Shown: piece by piece, positions 10,902 to 20,641 of the stretch
How positions within the stretch are numbered: position 1 is the first letter of the stretch
How the letters are laid out: each line of letters begins with the position of its first letter
DNA from: Candidatus Poribacteria bacterium
GTDB taxonomy: Bacteria > Poribacteria > WGA-4E > WGA-3G
Direction: 5' to 3'
NCBI GenBank assembly: GCA_022827625.1
Contig: JAJEIE010000025.1
Span: 124,001 to 188,000, forward strand
Length of the DNA stretch: 64,000 nucleotides
Notes under the pieces: generated by a model
Databases searched by the model: none
What the model saw: the letters and a program-made list of their open reading frames with translations, nothing else
What the model was told of the DNA's origin: nothing
Program-made: the position numbers and the translations under genes

Positions 10902-11927
10902 TTAATCCGATGTCCAATCTAAAACCACGCCTGTATAGACATTCGGTTCGTTGAGGAGACCATCGTAAGCCTGTTTAATGCGTTCAGGTTTGAGTCGGTG
11001 GGAGATTAAAGGTTCAACGTGGAGTTCACCACGCGCCATCCAGTCAAAAATCGTCTGCTGTTTACTCCATTGCGACGGACGGTCGCCGATGTCGGGATAC
11101 ATCGGGACACACCACTCCAATGCGCCACGAATGGTAATCCATCGCAAATGGGTGTCAGAGAGAAGTTCCGTCAGATTGCCGTCAACCCTAACGCGCGGTG
11201 AACCAAGGATGATAATTTGTCCATGGTCAGCGGTCGCACGAAGGGCTTGCATGACAACACCGCTATGCCCGACAGCGTCAACAGTAATATTGCCGAGATC
11301 GCCATCGGTAATCTCGCGAATCTCCGCCTGTGCCGCTTCAGCACTACCACCGACAGTGTGCGTAACACCGCAGCGCTGGGCAAGTTTGCGTCTCTCCTCT
11401 ACGGGATCCACACCGATAACACGGCACCCGTGAATCCGAAACATCTGGGATGCCAAATTCCCGACGAGTCCCAATCCAAAAACGACGACCCACGGGTTCG
11501 TACCGACCTCAGCGACAACAATCGCAGTCATTGCGACCCCTGCCATCCGCGATGCGGCAACGACCCCCGGATCCATGGCTTGTTTGACGGGTGCGACCAA
11601 CCGGTCCTGTGAATAGGAAATTGTCGAGGCGTGTCGTCCATAAGTAAAAACCCGATCTCCCGGTGCAGCACGGGTAACATTCGCACCGACCTCACGGACA
11701 ATACCCACATTCGCATAGCCGGAACGCCACGGATATTCACACCAAGTTCCCTTTTGAAAAACTTTAGGTTCCCTACCAGTATAGTTGGCGAGTTCTGTCC
11801 CGCTGCTGATAAACGTATACTCTGTGTCTATCAGGAGTTCGTTGGCAGCGAGCAGCGGCGCATCTACGTCGGCGGTTTGTAGCTCGACTTGGTTCTGACC
11901 GGTCACAACGACTTCTCTTATTCTCAT
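10902..11927 (-). CDS. zinc-type alcohol dehydrogenase / MDR family oxidoreductase
   Basis: 341 aa; MDR fold motifs, VVVFGLGLVGNLASQMFRIHGCRVIGVD Rossmann segment. Confidence 0.8.
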   Translation of the reverse strand: MRIREVVVTGQNQVELQTADVDAPLLAANELLIDTEYTFISSGTELANYTGREPKVFQKGTWCEYPWRSGYANVGIVREVGANVTRAAPGDRVFTYGRHASTISYSQDRLVAPVKQAMDPGVVAASRMAGVAMTAIVVAEVGTNPWVVVFGLGLVGNLASQMFRIHGCRVIGVDPVEERRKLAQRCGVTHTVGGSAEAAQAEIREITDGDLGNITVDAVGHSGVVMQALRATADHGQIIILGSPRVRVDGNLTELLSDTHLRWITIRGALEWCVPMYPDIGDRPSQWSKQQTIFDWMARGELHVEPLISHRLKPERIKQAYDGLLNEPNVYTGVVLDWTSD

Positions 11928-12250
11928 GATGAACTTTTTTCTCCAAATTCTTTGAGTTCTTGTTGTTTTATTTTCTGAATCAGTGCTTGCATCCGCTTAT
12001 ATCTCACGAGTCCGAGAAAGAAGGTAACGATCCCCAATAAAATGAAAATAACGCCAATCGCCTCAACAATGTGTGAATCGAATACCTTGAGATGCACGAA
12101 GGATAAACCTGCCACGAACAGGGTAAGTGCCGTACGGATATACGCGAGGAAAGTTCGCTCATTCGCAAGGATAGTACGATCCGCAGCGAGATGATCTCGT
12201 AAGATAAGCTGGTCTTCCAGACCAGTGTAAGGTCTTGGTTCATCTGCCAT
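11924..12250 (-). CDS. DUF202 (YidH-like) membrane protein
   Basis: LAADRTILANERTFLAYIRTALTLFVAGLSF. Confidence 0.85.
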   Translation of the reverse strand: MADEPRPYTGLEDQLILRDHLAADRTILANERTFLAYIRTALTLFVAGLSFVHLKVFDSHIVEAIGVIFILLGIVTFFLGLVRYKRMQALIQKIKQQELKEFGEKSSS

Positions 12251-12269
12251 TCGGGTCTCTCCTTCCCCG

Positions 12270-12587
12270 TTAAAAGAAGCAATTTAAAATAATAACACCA
12301 GCAAGCCATCCATAGAGCGTCCGCATGCACCGCAACCTTTTTGCCGTTTTCCGGTATACTGCTGTATAACACGCCGGATTTTGAAAATAAAATACCAGGC
12401 GTTTCGACGATGATAAATCTATGGTGGGGGTCAAGACACTCACAATAAGGGTGAATACACCGAATAAGATGACATTAATAGTAGGCACAATACCAAGAAT
12501 CACACCGAAGAGTGTCCATCGCCAGCCGGAGACACTTTGAAACGCGTCTGATCGTGCTATGTGGGTCAGTGACTCTGCGTGCGACAC
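12270..12587 (-). CDS. small hypothetical membrane protein
   Basis: 105 aa ORF with hydrophobic segments, codirectional with DUF202 gene. Confidence 0.45.
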   Translation of the reverse strand: MSHAESLTHIARSDAFQSVSGWRWTLFGVILGIVPTINVILFGVFTLIVSVLTPTIDLSSSKRLVFYFQNPACYTAVYRKTAKRLRCMRTLYGWLAGVIILNCFF

Positions 12588-12797
12588 ACGTTAACCCTCG
12601 TACCGTAGGTTCTTCCCGTTATCGGGATCGCTCAGCCATAATGATCTTCTCCAGCAAACAGTGCTGCCGACCATCTAATATTATTATATCAAATTTTCGG
12701 TTTAATTCAAGATAATTTTTATATGATTGTCAGCGGTCAGTGGTCAACAGTCGCGGATACAAACTTTTTCTATAGATAAGAAATTGATAGCTGTTTC

Positions 12798-12827
12798 TTG
12801 ACACCGATACCTACGCTATGTTATACT
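12798..12827 (+). promoter_or_regulatory. sigma70-like promoter TTGACA-18-TATACT
   Basis: TTGACA 12798-12803, TATACT 12822-12827, upstream of 12934 CDS. Confidence 0.6.
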
Positions 12828-12933
12828 AAAAACATCTCGCAGACGGATCTTTTCGGCTTTAGGTTCACCTGCCCGAAAGGCAACACCGCGCTGTTGAATT
12901 TTAGTAAAAAAAAGAAATGGAGCAACCAATTTG

Positions 12934-13524
12934 ATGGATTTCAAACAAGCATTAGACAGTAAAATAGCAGATCACAATCTACTCAACCACCCATTTTATC
13001 AAGCGTGGAACACTGGTGAATTGCCGCTTAACGCCCTGCGTTCCTATGCCCGTGAATATGGTGCTTTTATATCCACCGTGCCGGATGGGTGGGAAGCGGT
13101 CGGTGATGCCGAAACCGCAGCAGAAGAGATCGAACATATCGACTTGTGGGCTGACTTCGCGACTGGACTCGACACGACCGTTTCAGCACCAGAGATTCCG
13201 CAGGTGAAAACCCTTGTCGAAACCGCAAACGAGCTCTTCTCTGAGCGTGCTACGGCACTCGGCGCACTCTATGCCTTTGAGGCGCAGCAACCGGCAACAG
13301 CACAATCAAAATTAGTCGGTTTGAAGGCATTCTATCAACTCCCGAGAACAGCAGAACCCTATTTTGAAACGCACGCTCACAACGATCATGAAGCGGAAAT
13401 GCTGCTTGCGCGGATCGCTGAATTGCCACCAGCATTACAGACCACTGTTCTCCAAGCGTGTGAAGAGATGAGTGTCGCTTTATGGAACGCCCTCACAGGA
13501 ATCCACGATGCCGAATGCGCATGA
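12934..13524 (+). CDS. TenA/PqqC/CADD-like (heme-oxygenase-fold) protein
   Basis: LLNHPFYQAWNTGELPLNALRSYAREYGAFIS..., conserved E/H pattern, HNDHEAEML; ATG at 12934 follows TTG of the listed ORF. Confidence 0.7.
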   Translation: MDFKQALDSKIADHNLLNHPFYQAWNTGELPLNALRSYAREYGAFISTVPDGWEAVGDAETAAEEIEHIDLWADFATGLDTTVSAPEIPQVKTLVETANELFSERATALGALYAFEAQQPATAQSKLVGLKAFYQLPRTAEPYFETHAHNDHEAEMLLARIAELPPALQTTVLQACEEMSVALWNALTGIHDAECA

Positions 13525-13906
13525 TACCGTAAAAGCGTATTTTGAGGCACTCGTTGCCAGAGATGCTGAAACCCTCATTGCCATGATGCTGCCCGCTTCT
13601 CACTATGTCAAAATTGGCACTGATACTAATGAAGTCGTTGAGGGCAGCGCAGAGATTGCCGCGTATTACCAAAATCACATCGCAAGCACTGAGGATTTCA
13701 GTATCACATTTATTAACCTTGATGTGCAGGAACGAGATAATGTCGCGTGGTTCTATACGCGCCAAATTTGGCGACTCAGATGGCAAGGCGTGCCAGAGGA
13801 ATTCGTGATGCGGATGACAGGGGTCTTAGAAAAAACGGACGCATCATGGCAGTTCGCACAGATTCACGCCTCAATTGGTATATCGGCAACGGAGGACACA
13901 TTGTAA
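13508..13906 (+). CDS. SnoaL/NTF2-like protein
   Basis: MPNAHDTVKAYFEALVARDAETLIAMM...HYVKIGTDTNEVVEG; start moved downstream of the listed ORF. Confidence 0.65.
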   Translation: MPNAHDTVKAYFEALVARDAETLIAMMLPASHYVKIGTDTNEVVEGSAEIAAYYQNHIASTEDFSITFINLDVQERDNVAWFYTRQIWRLRWQGVPEEFVMRMTGVLEKTDASWQFAQIHASIGISATEDTL

Positions 13907-14009
13907 AAGAAACTCAGCAAGCCGTCCAAGCTGCTGAGCGGAGTCCTGTGCGATTTATTGATTCAAGAACAAGGGTAAAATACGTTGTGTTACCTGTTGG
14001 AGGAAAATA

Positions 14010-14912
14010 ATGGCAGCAACCGTCTTTTTAGGAGAACATGAACTGACCTTCCCCGGTCCGCACTTGGGGGTCCTGCGGGACTGCAATGACGTGCTTGACT
14101 CAGCAGAAGGTTTACACCAGCGGATAGCAACGGACGGGTATTTACTCGTTCGTGGTCTAATAGACAAGGAAAAAGTTATCCCAGCGCGTCGCGCGATCCT
14201 TGAGTACGCCGATGGCAACGGGAAGGATGACGTTTTCAAGTCCGGCACCGACATTATGGAAGCATTCGCCGGTGAAGGAAGCCCCGGACGGACGATGGGC
14301 ACACCCGCTGTTACACACCATCCAGATGTGCAAGCCGTCTTAGAAGGCGATGAACTTTTCAAATTCTTTCGTACCTTCTTCGGTGGTGATACCCGGACCT
14401 TCGACTACAAGTGGCTCCGTTTTATTCGACCTACCGTCTGGTCGGGACCGCATTTCGATTTCGTCTATATGGGACGTGGGTCAGCGCAACTCCATACCTG
14501 CTGGGTACCGTTCGGTGATGTGCCTGCAACCATGGGGACATTGGCAGTATTGGTCGGTTCGCACAATCTTCCCAGTTTCGCACCCATTCGGGATACCTAT
14601 GGAAGAACGGATGTGGATAGAGATGGCACACCCGGACACTTCGGACGCGACCCGATGGAGATTAGCGATAAATATGGGGGTGAGTGGAAAACTGCCGATT
14701 TCGAGATGGGGGATGTTATTATCTTCACGATGCACACGATGCACACCTCTACGAAAAATCTTTCTGATCGATGGCGTATCAGTTGTGACATCCGTTTCCA
14801 ACCGGCAGCAGACCCGATTGACGAACGCTGGGTCGGCAAAAATCCGATTTCGCACACAGGCAGCCAACAGATTTCCTTTGAGGAAGCGAAAAAGCAGTGG
14901 GGATTAGAATAG
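14010..14912 (+). CDS. phytanoyl-CoA dioxygenase (PhyH) family protein
   Basis: 300 aa; PhyH-like DGYLLVRGLIDKEKVIPARRAIL, H-x-D (GPHFDFVYMG), distal His. Confidence 0.85.
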   Translation: MAATVFLGEHELTFPGPHLGVLRDCNDVLDSAEGLHQRIATDGYLLVRGLIDKEKVIPARRAILEYADGNGKDDVFKSGTDIMEAFAGEGSPGRTMGTPAVTHHPDVQAVLEGDELFKFFRTFFGGDTRTFDYKWLRFIRPTVWSGPHFDFVYMGRGSAQLHTCWVPFGDVPATMGTLAVLVGSHNLPSFAPIRDTYGRTDVDRDGTPGHFGRDPMEISDKYGGEWKTADFEMGDVIIFTMHTMHTSTKNLSDRWRISCDIRFQPAADPIDERWVGKNPISHTGSQQISFEEAKKQWGLE

Positions 14913-14921
14913 AAAAAATTA

Positions 14922-14947
14922 TAGGTGCGGTTAGGGCGCCGCACCTA
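14922..14947. repeat. hairpin TAGGTGCGG-8-CCGCACCTA (GTAG-anchored palindrome family; possible terminator)
   Basis: perfect 9-bp inverted repeat between convergent genes. Confidence 0.6.
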
Positions 14948-14974
14948 CAGAGAGAACACGAACACAAGGTAGTT

Positions 14975-16150
14975 TTAGCCGAACAATGCCCGCCGAATCT
15001 GACGTACCGCTTGACGAATTCGATCTTCATTCTCCACCAGTGCGATCCGAATATAACCTTCGCCGTTATGCCCGAATCCCGAACCCGGAGAAACACAGAC
15101 TTCCGCCTCATTAAGAAGTTTCGTCGCGAAGTCCATAGACGAGAGATGCTGCCACGCTTCAGGGATCGGTGCCCAGACGAACATAGAAGCCTGCGGTTTG
15201 GGAACCTTCCACCCAATTCGATTTAACCCTTCAACAAGCACATCCCGACGTTTTTGATAGACCGCAGCGTTTTCCATTACTGTATCTGCTGGCGTACGGA
15301 GTGCCATGATCCCAGCAACCTGAATCGGCGCGAAAATCCCGTAATCGTAATACCCTTTAATCCGAGCGAGTGCTTCAATGATCTCACGATTACCAACCGC
15401 AAACCCACACCGCCATCCCGCCATATTGTAGGATTTAGACAGCGAGAAGAATTCGATACCGACATCCTTCGCTCCTTTTGCTTGTAGGAAACTGGGTGCT
15501 TTGTAGCCGTCGAAAACAATGTCCGCATAAGCCAAATCGTGAATTACCACAATTTCCTGCCGCTTCGCAAACGCAACGATTTCCTCGAAGAATCCGAGGT
15601 CAACCACGGCACCCGTCGGGTTGTGCGGAAAGCTTAAGATGAGTACCTTCGGTCTCGGCCAAATATCGCGCGTGATTTCCGTCAGCGACGGAATAAAAGC
15701 GTTCTCTTCAGTGAGCGGAATGCTCACAACGCTACCACCTGCAAGCACAATGCTATACATGTGGATTGGAAACGTTGGATTCGGCACCATCGCCAAATCG
15801 CCCTCGTCAATTAAGGCTAATGCGAGGTGACCTAATCCTTCTTTCGTCCCGATCACAGAGATGGCTTCTTCATGCGGGTTAATGTGAACACCGAACCGGC
15901 GTTCATAATGCCAACTGACTTCCCGACGGAGATTGAAAATGCCCCGCGAAGCCGAATAACGGTGGTTCCGAAGTTCTTGTGCTGCTTCAGTCAATTTATC
16001 AATAATAGGTTGCGGGGTCGGTTGATTTGGATTTCCCATCCCTAAGTCGATAATATCTATCCCCAACTGTCGGCGTTCATGCGTGAGTTGTTTGAGCTTG
16101 CCAAGCATATAGGGCGGGAGTCGATTTAAGCGTTTTGAATAGATATTCAT
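14975..16150 (-). CDS. class I/II pyridoxal-phosphate aminotransferase (AlaC / LL-DAP-AT-like)
   Basis: DLGMGNPNQPTPQPIIDKL, FFSLSKSYNMAGWRCGFAVGN (PLP-lysine). Confidence 0.88.
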   Translation of the reverse strand: MNIYSKRLNRLPPYMLGKLKQLTHERRQLGIDIIDLGMGNPNQPTPQPIIDKLTEAAQELRNHRYSASRGIFNLRREVSWHYERRFGVHINPHEEAISVIGTKEGLGHLALALIDEGDLAMVPNPTFPIHMYSIVLAGGSVVSIPLTEENAFIPSLTEITRDIWPRPKVLILSFPHNPTGAVVDLGFFEEIVAFAKRQEIVVIHDLAYADIVFDGYKAPSFLQAKGAKDVGIEFFSLSKSYNMAGWRCGFAVGNREIIEALARIKGYYDYGIFAPIQVAGIMALRTPADTVMENAAVYQKRRDVLVEGLNRIGWKVPKPQASMFVWAPIPEAWQHLSSMDFATKLLNEAEVCVSPGSGFGHNGEGYIRIALVENEDRIRQAVRQIRRALFG

Positions 16151-16194
16151 TTTTCCGAAATCCTGATTTTTTCAGATTTGTATTTCTTTTTGTC

Positions 16195-17619
16195 CTATCT
16201 GCCATGCTCCCAATATGTCCGTAAACGTTCACCCCAATTCGAGATTACCTGTTTTGGACTTGGATGCCCAATTTGTTGCCGGTGAAGTTTGGCTTCTTGG
16301 GTCAGCAGTTTATCTCTACAGATTTTAACGTCTTCATTGTAGATCGCGTTTCCTACTAAATTTTCCGTTTCGCCTGGGTCATTCTGCCGGTCAAACAGCT
16401 GCGCGAGTCCAAGTTGTTCGGCATCAGGTCCCGGTGGCGAGAAATCTTCTACCGCTTTCGGTTTATATTCTGTAACGTATTTATACCGTTCACTGACAAT
16501 TGCCCGTCCCCAATAATTACTCTCTATGTAGGCGTAATCACGCCAAGCGACATCTTTTCCTTCCACAATCGGACGGACGCTCATGCCTTGGACCTGTTCA
16601 GGCACATCAACATCTGCGTAATCACATACAGTAGGGAATAAGTCTACGCCTGAAACAAAATGCGTCTCATTCATTTGGTTTTTCTCTACAGCAATACTGT
16701 CGCTCAAACACGCCACAATGAATGGGACCCGTACGCTCTCTTCGTAGAGCGTGAATTTCTGGAACATCTGATGACTACCACACGCCTCACCGTGGTCTGC
16801 ACTGAAGATTATGAGCGTATTTTCGTGCAAACCCGTTGCTTGCAGTACTGCCAGGACCCGTCCAATCTCAGCGTCAACTTTTTCAATAAATCTGTAATAA
16901 TTCCATCTCAGGTAACGCCAATGGAGTTCGTCCCAATCGCGGATCCCTTTAAGGATAGCGGCGTGAATAAGCGCGTCATCAACCCTTCGGCAGACTCGGT
17001 GCAGCACTGTCTCTCGTTCATCATAGTTGAAGTTTTCAGGAAGCGGTGGCAAGGCATCTTCCGAGACAATGCCTTGTTCTACTGGATTCGGAATCCGTTT
17101 TTCCTCGTGATTGTGCAGGTATTCGCATACGTCATGCGGATCAACGTAACCGATCTGAAGATAAAATGGTTCGTCAGCATTGTAGTTCGTCAAGAAATCC
17201 GTGACCGCATGCGTGGAGGCTGAATCGTAATACGCAGCACCCCCCGCACCAATATCTCGCTGTCCATAATAAAGCACCTGAAAACTCTCACGAACATCTC
17301 TACCGGGCACATGCCACTTACCACAATGGAATGCCCTATAACCGCCTGCGTTCAGGACCTGTCCTAAATCCCGGATTTCTGGGTGCAGAGATCCACCGTT
17401 GAACGGCACCCCCGTTTCCGAAGTGTATAAACCCGTTGCCCAACTCGAACGCGCAGCAGCACACACCGGATCCGCACAAAACGACCGCTGGAACGAAGTG
17501 CCATTCCGATGAAGTTCATCGATATTCGGGGTCTGGAGATATGGATTTCCGTAAGCCGAGAGTGCGTCCCACGAATGTTGATCGGTGTTAATAAAAAGGA
17601 TATTGGGACGTTTGCTCAT
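16195..17619 (-). CDS. sulfatase family hydrolase
   Basis: RPNILFINTDQHSWDAL; CAAARSSWATGLYTSETG sulfatase signature (C-A-A-A-R). Confidence 0.9.
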   Translation of the reverse strand: MSKRPNILFINTDQHSWDALSAYGNPYLQTPNIDELHRNGTSFQRSFCADPVCAAARSSWATGLYTSETGVPFNGGSLHPEIRDLGQVLNAGGYRAFHCGKWHVPGRDVRESFQVLYYGQRDIGAGGAAYYDSASTHAVTDFLTNYNADEPFYLQIGYVDPHDVCEYLHNHEEKRIPNPVEQGIVSEDALPPLPENFNYDERETVLHRVCRRVDDALIHAAILKGIRDWDELHWRYLRWNYYRFIEKVDAEIGRVLAVLQATGLHENTLIIFSADHGEACGSHQMFQKFTLYEESVRVPFIVACLSDSIAVEKNQMNETHFVSGVDLFPTVCDYADVDVPEQVQGMSVRPIVEGKDVAWRDYAYIESNYWGRAIVSERYKYVTEYKPKAVEDFSPPGPDAEQLGLAQLFDRQNDPGETENLVGNAIYNEDVKICRDKLLTQEAKLHRQQIGHPSPKQVISNWGERLRTYWEHGR

Positions 17620-17624
17620 CTCGC

Positions 17625-18410
17625 TTACCCTATCCTCTCCTTGAGCACCAACGTCTCGAAAGTCTTTGAAGCAATTGCAACGTTCCCGTATGCATCAAGC
17701 CACCAATATGAAGGCAGGAGCCCAATACCGTAAAGGTAATACCCATCGAGCGGAATAGGGATCTCTATTGATTCGAGAAAGCCGAGTCTACTTTTCAGTC
17801 TGGGTTGCGCCAAGTCTTCCAGCACCGCAATCTCCACACTGTCATCTAAGGTTTGGATTGTTGGCACGAGTGCGGGAATTACATCAAAAAGTGCCCAATC
17901 ACACGTCAGTCTGTCATCTGTCTCCACTGTTCCAGAACTAATTTCAATACCATTGATGCGAAGTTTTACGTCTCTATCTGAGGTCAGGTGACCATCGTAA
18001 GTTGACCGAGAATAGGCATCGCGGCCCCTATTTCGGGCATCCACCCGCCAACTATCCGTGAGTTGGCGGTAAGGTTCATCCTTACAACGGAATTGCAACC
18101 GTAAATTTTCTCCACTCGTCGTATTCTCATATTCGATAGAGTAGTACCAGAGATTGTTATTGGCTTTGCTCCGTTCGATGATAGCCGTCCCAATACTCAA
18201 CTGCTTCGCAGCGTTGCCCCGATGATAACCACGCCAATAATTCGGTAGGATGTTGTAAACGTGCCTAACAGTCTGTCCTACACCGGTCTGACGCGCACCG
18301 ACTTCTGGCGCATACCCACGAAGTGTGCTAATCAATTCCTGAGCAAATTGCGGATTTTGCGCACCGTAATTGTAGTCAAACGACCAGTGCAGCGGGTTGC
18401 TATTATTCAT
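17625..18410 (-). CDS. hypothetical protein
   Basis: start taken at MNNSNPLHWSFDYNYG to avoid most of the overlap with endonuclease V. Confidence 0.6.
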   Translation of the reverse strand: MNNSNPLHWSFDYNYGAQNPQFAQELISTLRGYAPEVGARQTGVGQTVRHVYNILPNYWRGYHRGNAAKQLSIGTAIIERSKANNNLWYYSIEYENTTSGENLRLQFRCKDEPYRQLTDSWRVDARNRGRDAYSRSTYDGHLTSDRDVKLRINGIEISSGTVETDDRLTCDWALFDVIPALVPTIQTLDDSVEIAVLEDLAQPRLKSRLGFLESIEIPIPLDGYYLYGIGLLPSYWWLDAYGNVAIASKTFETLVLKERIG

Positions 18411-18414
18411 AATA

Positions 18415-19095
18415 TTAAAACAGTAGTGTATTTTGAGGAGTTTTACCGGATGCGGCGTTGTGCGCATGGCGGGTTGTCTCAGGCAAACGGTAACCTCGAC
18501 AACATGCCAAAGTCAATGTACGTGCTGAATCCAGAGATATCCGATGTCCTACGGATACGTAAACTACCCGAACGTTTGTGCGAGTCCGAACAGCGGCACC
18601 TATCACCTCTCCTTTATCAACGAGGTGAGTGTAAGCACCCTGTTCTGGTCCCGGTTCTTCGTATCGTCCCCAGAGCCGGGATTTCGCGCACCCAATCGTC
18701 GGTTTATCCAAAATTAACCCCAGATGCGATGCAAGCCCGAACCGTCGCGGGTGTGCGATGCCTTGTCCGTCAACTATCACTAAATCTGGTTCCGTTTGTA
18801 ACCGATCGAATGCTGTCAGAAGTGGGGGCACCTCACGAAAGGACAGCAGCCCGGGTATATAAGGAAAACGAACAGCGCACGCTGCCACCTCGCTATCCAC
18901 CACCTGCAATCCTGGAAAACTGAGGACTACCACGGATGCGAGCGCGATGTCCTTTTTCAGTCCGATGTCTACCCCGGCAACCGTGTTAATTGTTCCAAAC
19001 TGGTCTGTCGGAATCACTTCTGTACGGAGCCTGTTTTGAATTTCTCGTGCTTCTTCAGGCGTGACATCCCACGAATGGAGGGAGCGATACTGCAT
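18415..19095 (-). CDS. nfi: endonuclease V (deoxyribonuclease V)
   Basis: AGVDIGLK, FPYIPGLLSFREVPPLL, VDGQGIAHPRRFGLASHLGL. Confidence 0.92.
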   Translation of the reverse strand: MQYRSLHSWDVTPEEAREIQNRLRTEVIPTDQFGTINTVAGVDIGLKKDIALASVVVLSFPGLQVVDSEVAACAVRFPYIPGLLSFREVPPLLTAFDRLQTEPDLVIVDGQGIAHPRRFGLASHLGLILDKPTIGCAKSRLWGRYEEPGPEQGAYTHLVDKGEVIGAAVRTRTNVRVVYVSVGHRISLDSARTLTLACCRGYRLPETTRHAHNAASGKTPQNTLLF

Positions 19096-19254
19096 ATCTG
19101 CCGCTGTTCGTTTTAATGTAAACTTCGTCCTGTCTTATAATATCTTGAGCATCTGGAACCAGAGCATAAATTCCACTCTCAAACGCTCAACGAAATTATA
19201 ACACAAAAAACTTGAATTGTCAAGCCATTCGGCGTAATCTCAACACCGATCGTC

Positions 19255-19407
19255 TTATTTTTTCGGTGTTGTCTTTTCGACTTCAAGAGCATTGGGTTTC
19301 GCGATATGCCGGATACCTGCAAAAAATGCGGAGAGGACCAGATAACCACCGCCAATACCGATCAGGGCACCCAAACCACCTATAATGATTTCTATACCGT
19401 TAAACAT
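19255..19407 (-). CDS. 50-aa single-span membrane microprotein (not in ORF track)
   Basis: MFNGIEIIIGGLGALIGIGGGYLVLSAFFAGIRHIAKPNALEVEKTTPKK, GAGGAGA SD-like sequence upstream of ATG. Confidence 0.6.
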   Translation of the reverse strand: MFNGIEIIIGGLGALIGIGGGYLVLSAFFAGIRHIAKPNALEVEKTTPKK

Positions 19408-19810
19408 AATGAGTTCTCCTCACTATAAAAATTCTATAATAACTCGCTATAAAATTTCGATATTTTCAACTTTAAGCCTGCCACCGAAAATGTTGGTAAA
19501 ATAAACGGAAGTATCTGATAATCGGTTTCAAATTTATTTTATGAATGCTTCTAAGTTGATCTACGCAAGAATCGTGCCATCCAAAAAACATCAAAATAAC
19601 GCTGAGATTCAGCAAAGATGTATATTATTTGACACAATTAGACGATAACCTAAAAAAATGTGGTAAAATCAAAACAGGGTACTGTGATTCGTTTAGAGCG
19701 AGTCCTATAGATACGCTTTGGTCGAATGTCCGCCCGGCATTGTATTAGATCTTACCAATTATGAGGAAGAGGCTGCGAAAAAAGGGAAGGTGTGAACTTG
19801 GATAAGATTG

Positions 19811-20587
19811 TTATTCCATACCAATGGGTTTAGAGAGACTTCGGTCAAGCATGGCGAGAATACTCGAAGGCACGAGGTGTTCAATAGACTCGCCACGTGC
19901 CAACAATTCGCGTGCGTCTGTTGAGGACATATAGGCGTAAGTATCTGGTAAGGGAAGACATGAGACATAAGGCGTATATCGGTGAATCTCTGGTTGCCCC
20001 ATGAATGCCTCTATGGTCTTGATGTCTGCTTCTGCCCGATTCGCAACAATAAAGCGCGCCGAGATAAACAGCTCCTGCAATTCCGCATGGAAGTTTGTAT
20101 AGTATTTCGGGTCGAAGATTCTCACTAAGGTATCATAGCCGACGATGAAGTGGAACTCAGTCTCGGATGGAAAAATGGCTTTTAAAGCAGTAACCTTGTC
20201 GATATATCTGCCGTGACTTGATACACCCACAGAAAACTTTTGGTGATCGGTCGCGTATTTCTTGAGCGTGACGAGTCTCGCTGCAAGTGGCAAACCGAAT
20301 ATATCTTTATCTACATTCGCCTTCGCAAGGAGCAGGAGTACTTCATCCAATTGGGCCGCCGTGAGTGTATCCTCTATCATTCGGACGTGTGCAAGCGTCA
20401 ACGGGTTAAAGGATCCTGAAAAGATTCCCAGTTTTTTAGTGCCACACGGCAGGGATACGGCGCGGTGGATAAATTCTATCTGCGGGGGAGCAGACGGATC
20501 TAACCCGTTAAAAAGTTCGACGAACCGCTCATAATCGGGGTGGCGCTTACATTCTTGTGTCAAGAGATTCAATAGTGTCTCTGCCAT
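19811..20587 (-). CDS. nicotinate/nucleotide adenylyltransferase-like protein
   Basis: GIFSGSFNPLTLAHVRMIE (nucleotidyltransferase HxxH-type), YMSSTDARELLARGE. Confidence 0.78.
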   Translation of the reverse strand: MAETLLNLLTQECKRHPDYERFVELFNGLDPSAPPQIEFIHRAVSLPCGTKKLGIFSGSFNPLTLAHVRMIEDTLTAAQLDEVLLLLAKANVDKDIFGLPLAARLVTLKKYATDHQKFSVGVSSHGRYIDKVTALKAIFPSETEFHFIVGYDTLVRIFDPKYYTNFHAELQELFISARFIVANRAEADIKTIEAFMGQPEIHRYTPYVSCLPLPDTYAYMSSTDARELLARGESIEHLVPSSILAMLDRSLSKPIGME

Positions 20588-20641
20588 CTTGTTCCATCGT
20601 CCTGCTCACTTTGTGAAAGGCTTTTCTGGTAACCAACAGAG

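Noticed and set aside
12731-12765. Repetitive GTCAGCGGTCAGTGGTCAACAGTCGCGGA and a similar GTCAGCAGTCAGTAGCGGA at ~52317
   Set aside because: Short degenerate GTCAGY runs seen only twice; low-complexity similarity, insufficient to define an element here.
19696-19797. Short open frame ending ...ALVECPPGIVLDLTNYEEEAAKKGKV*
   Set aside because: About 30 codons, no start codon or SD; could be a gene remnant but too short to support.
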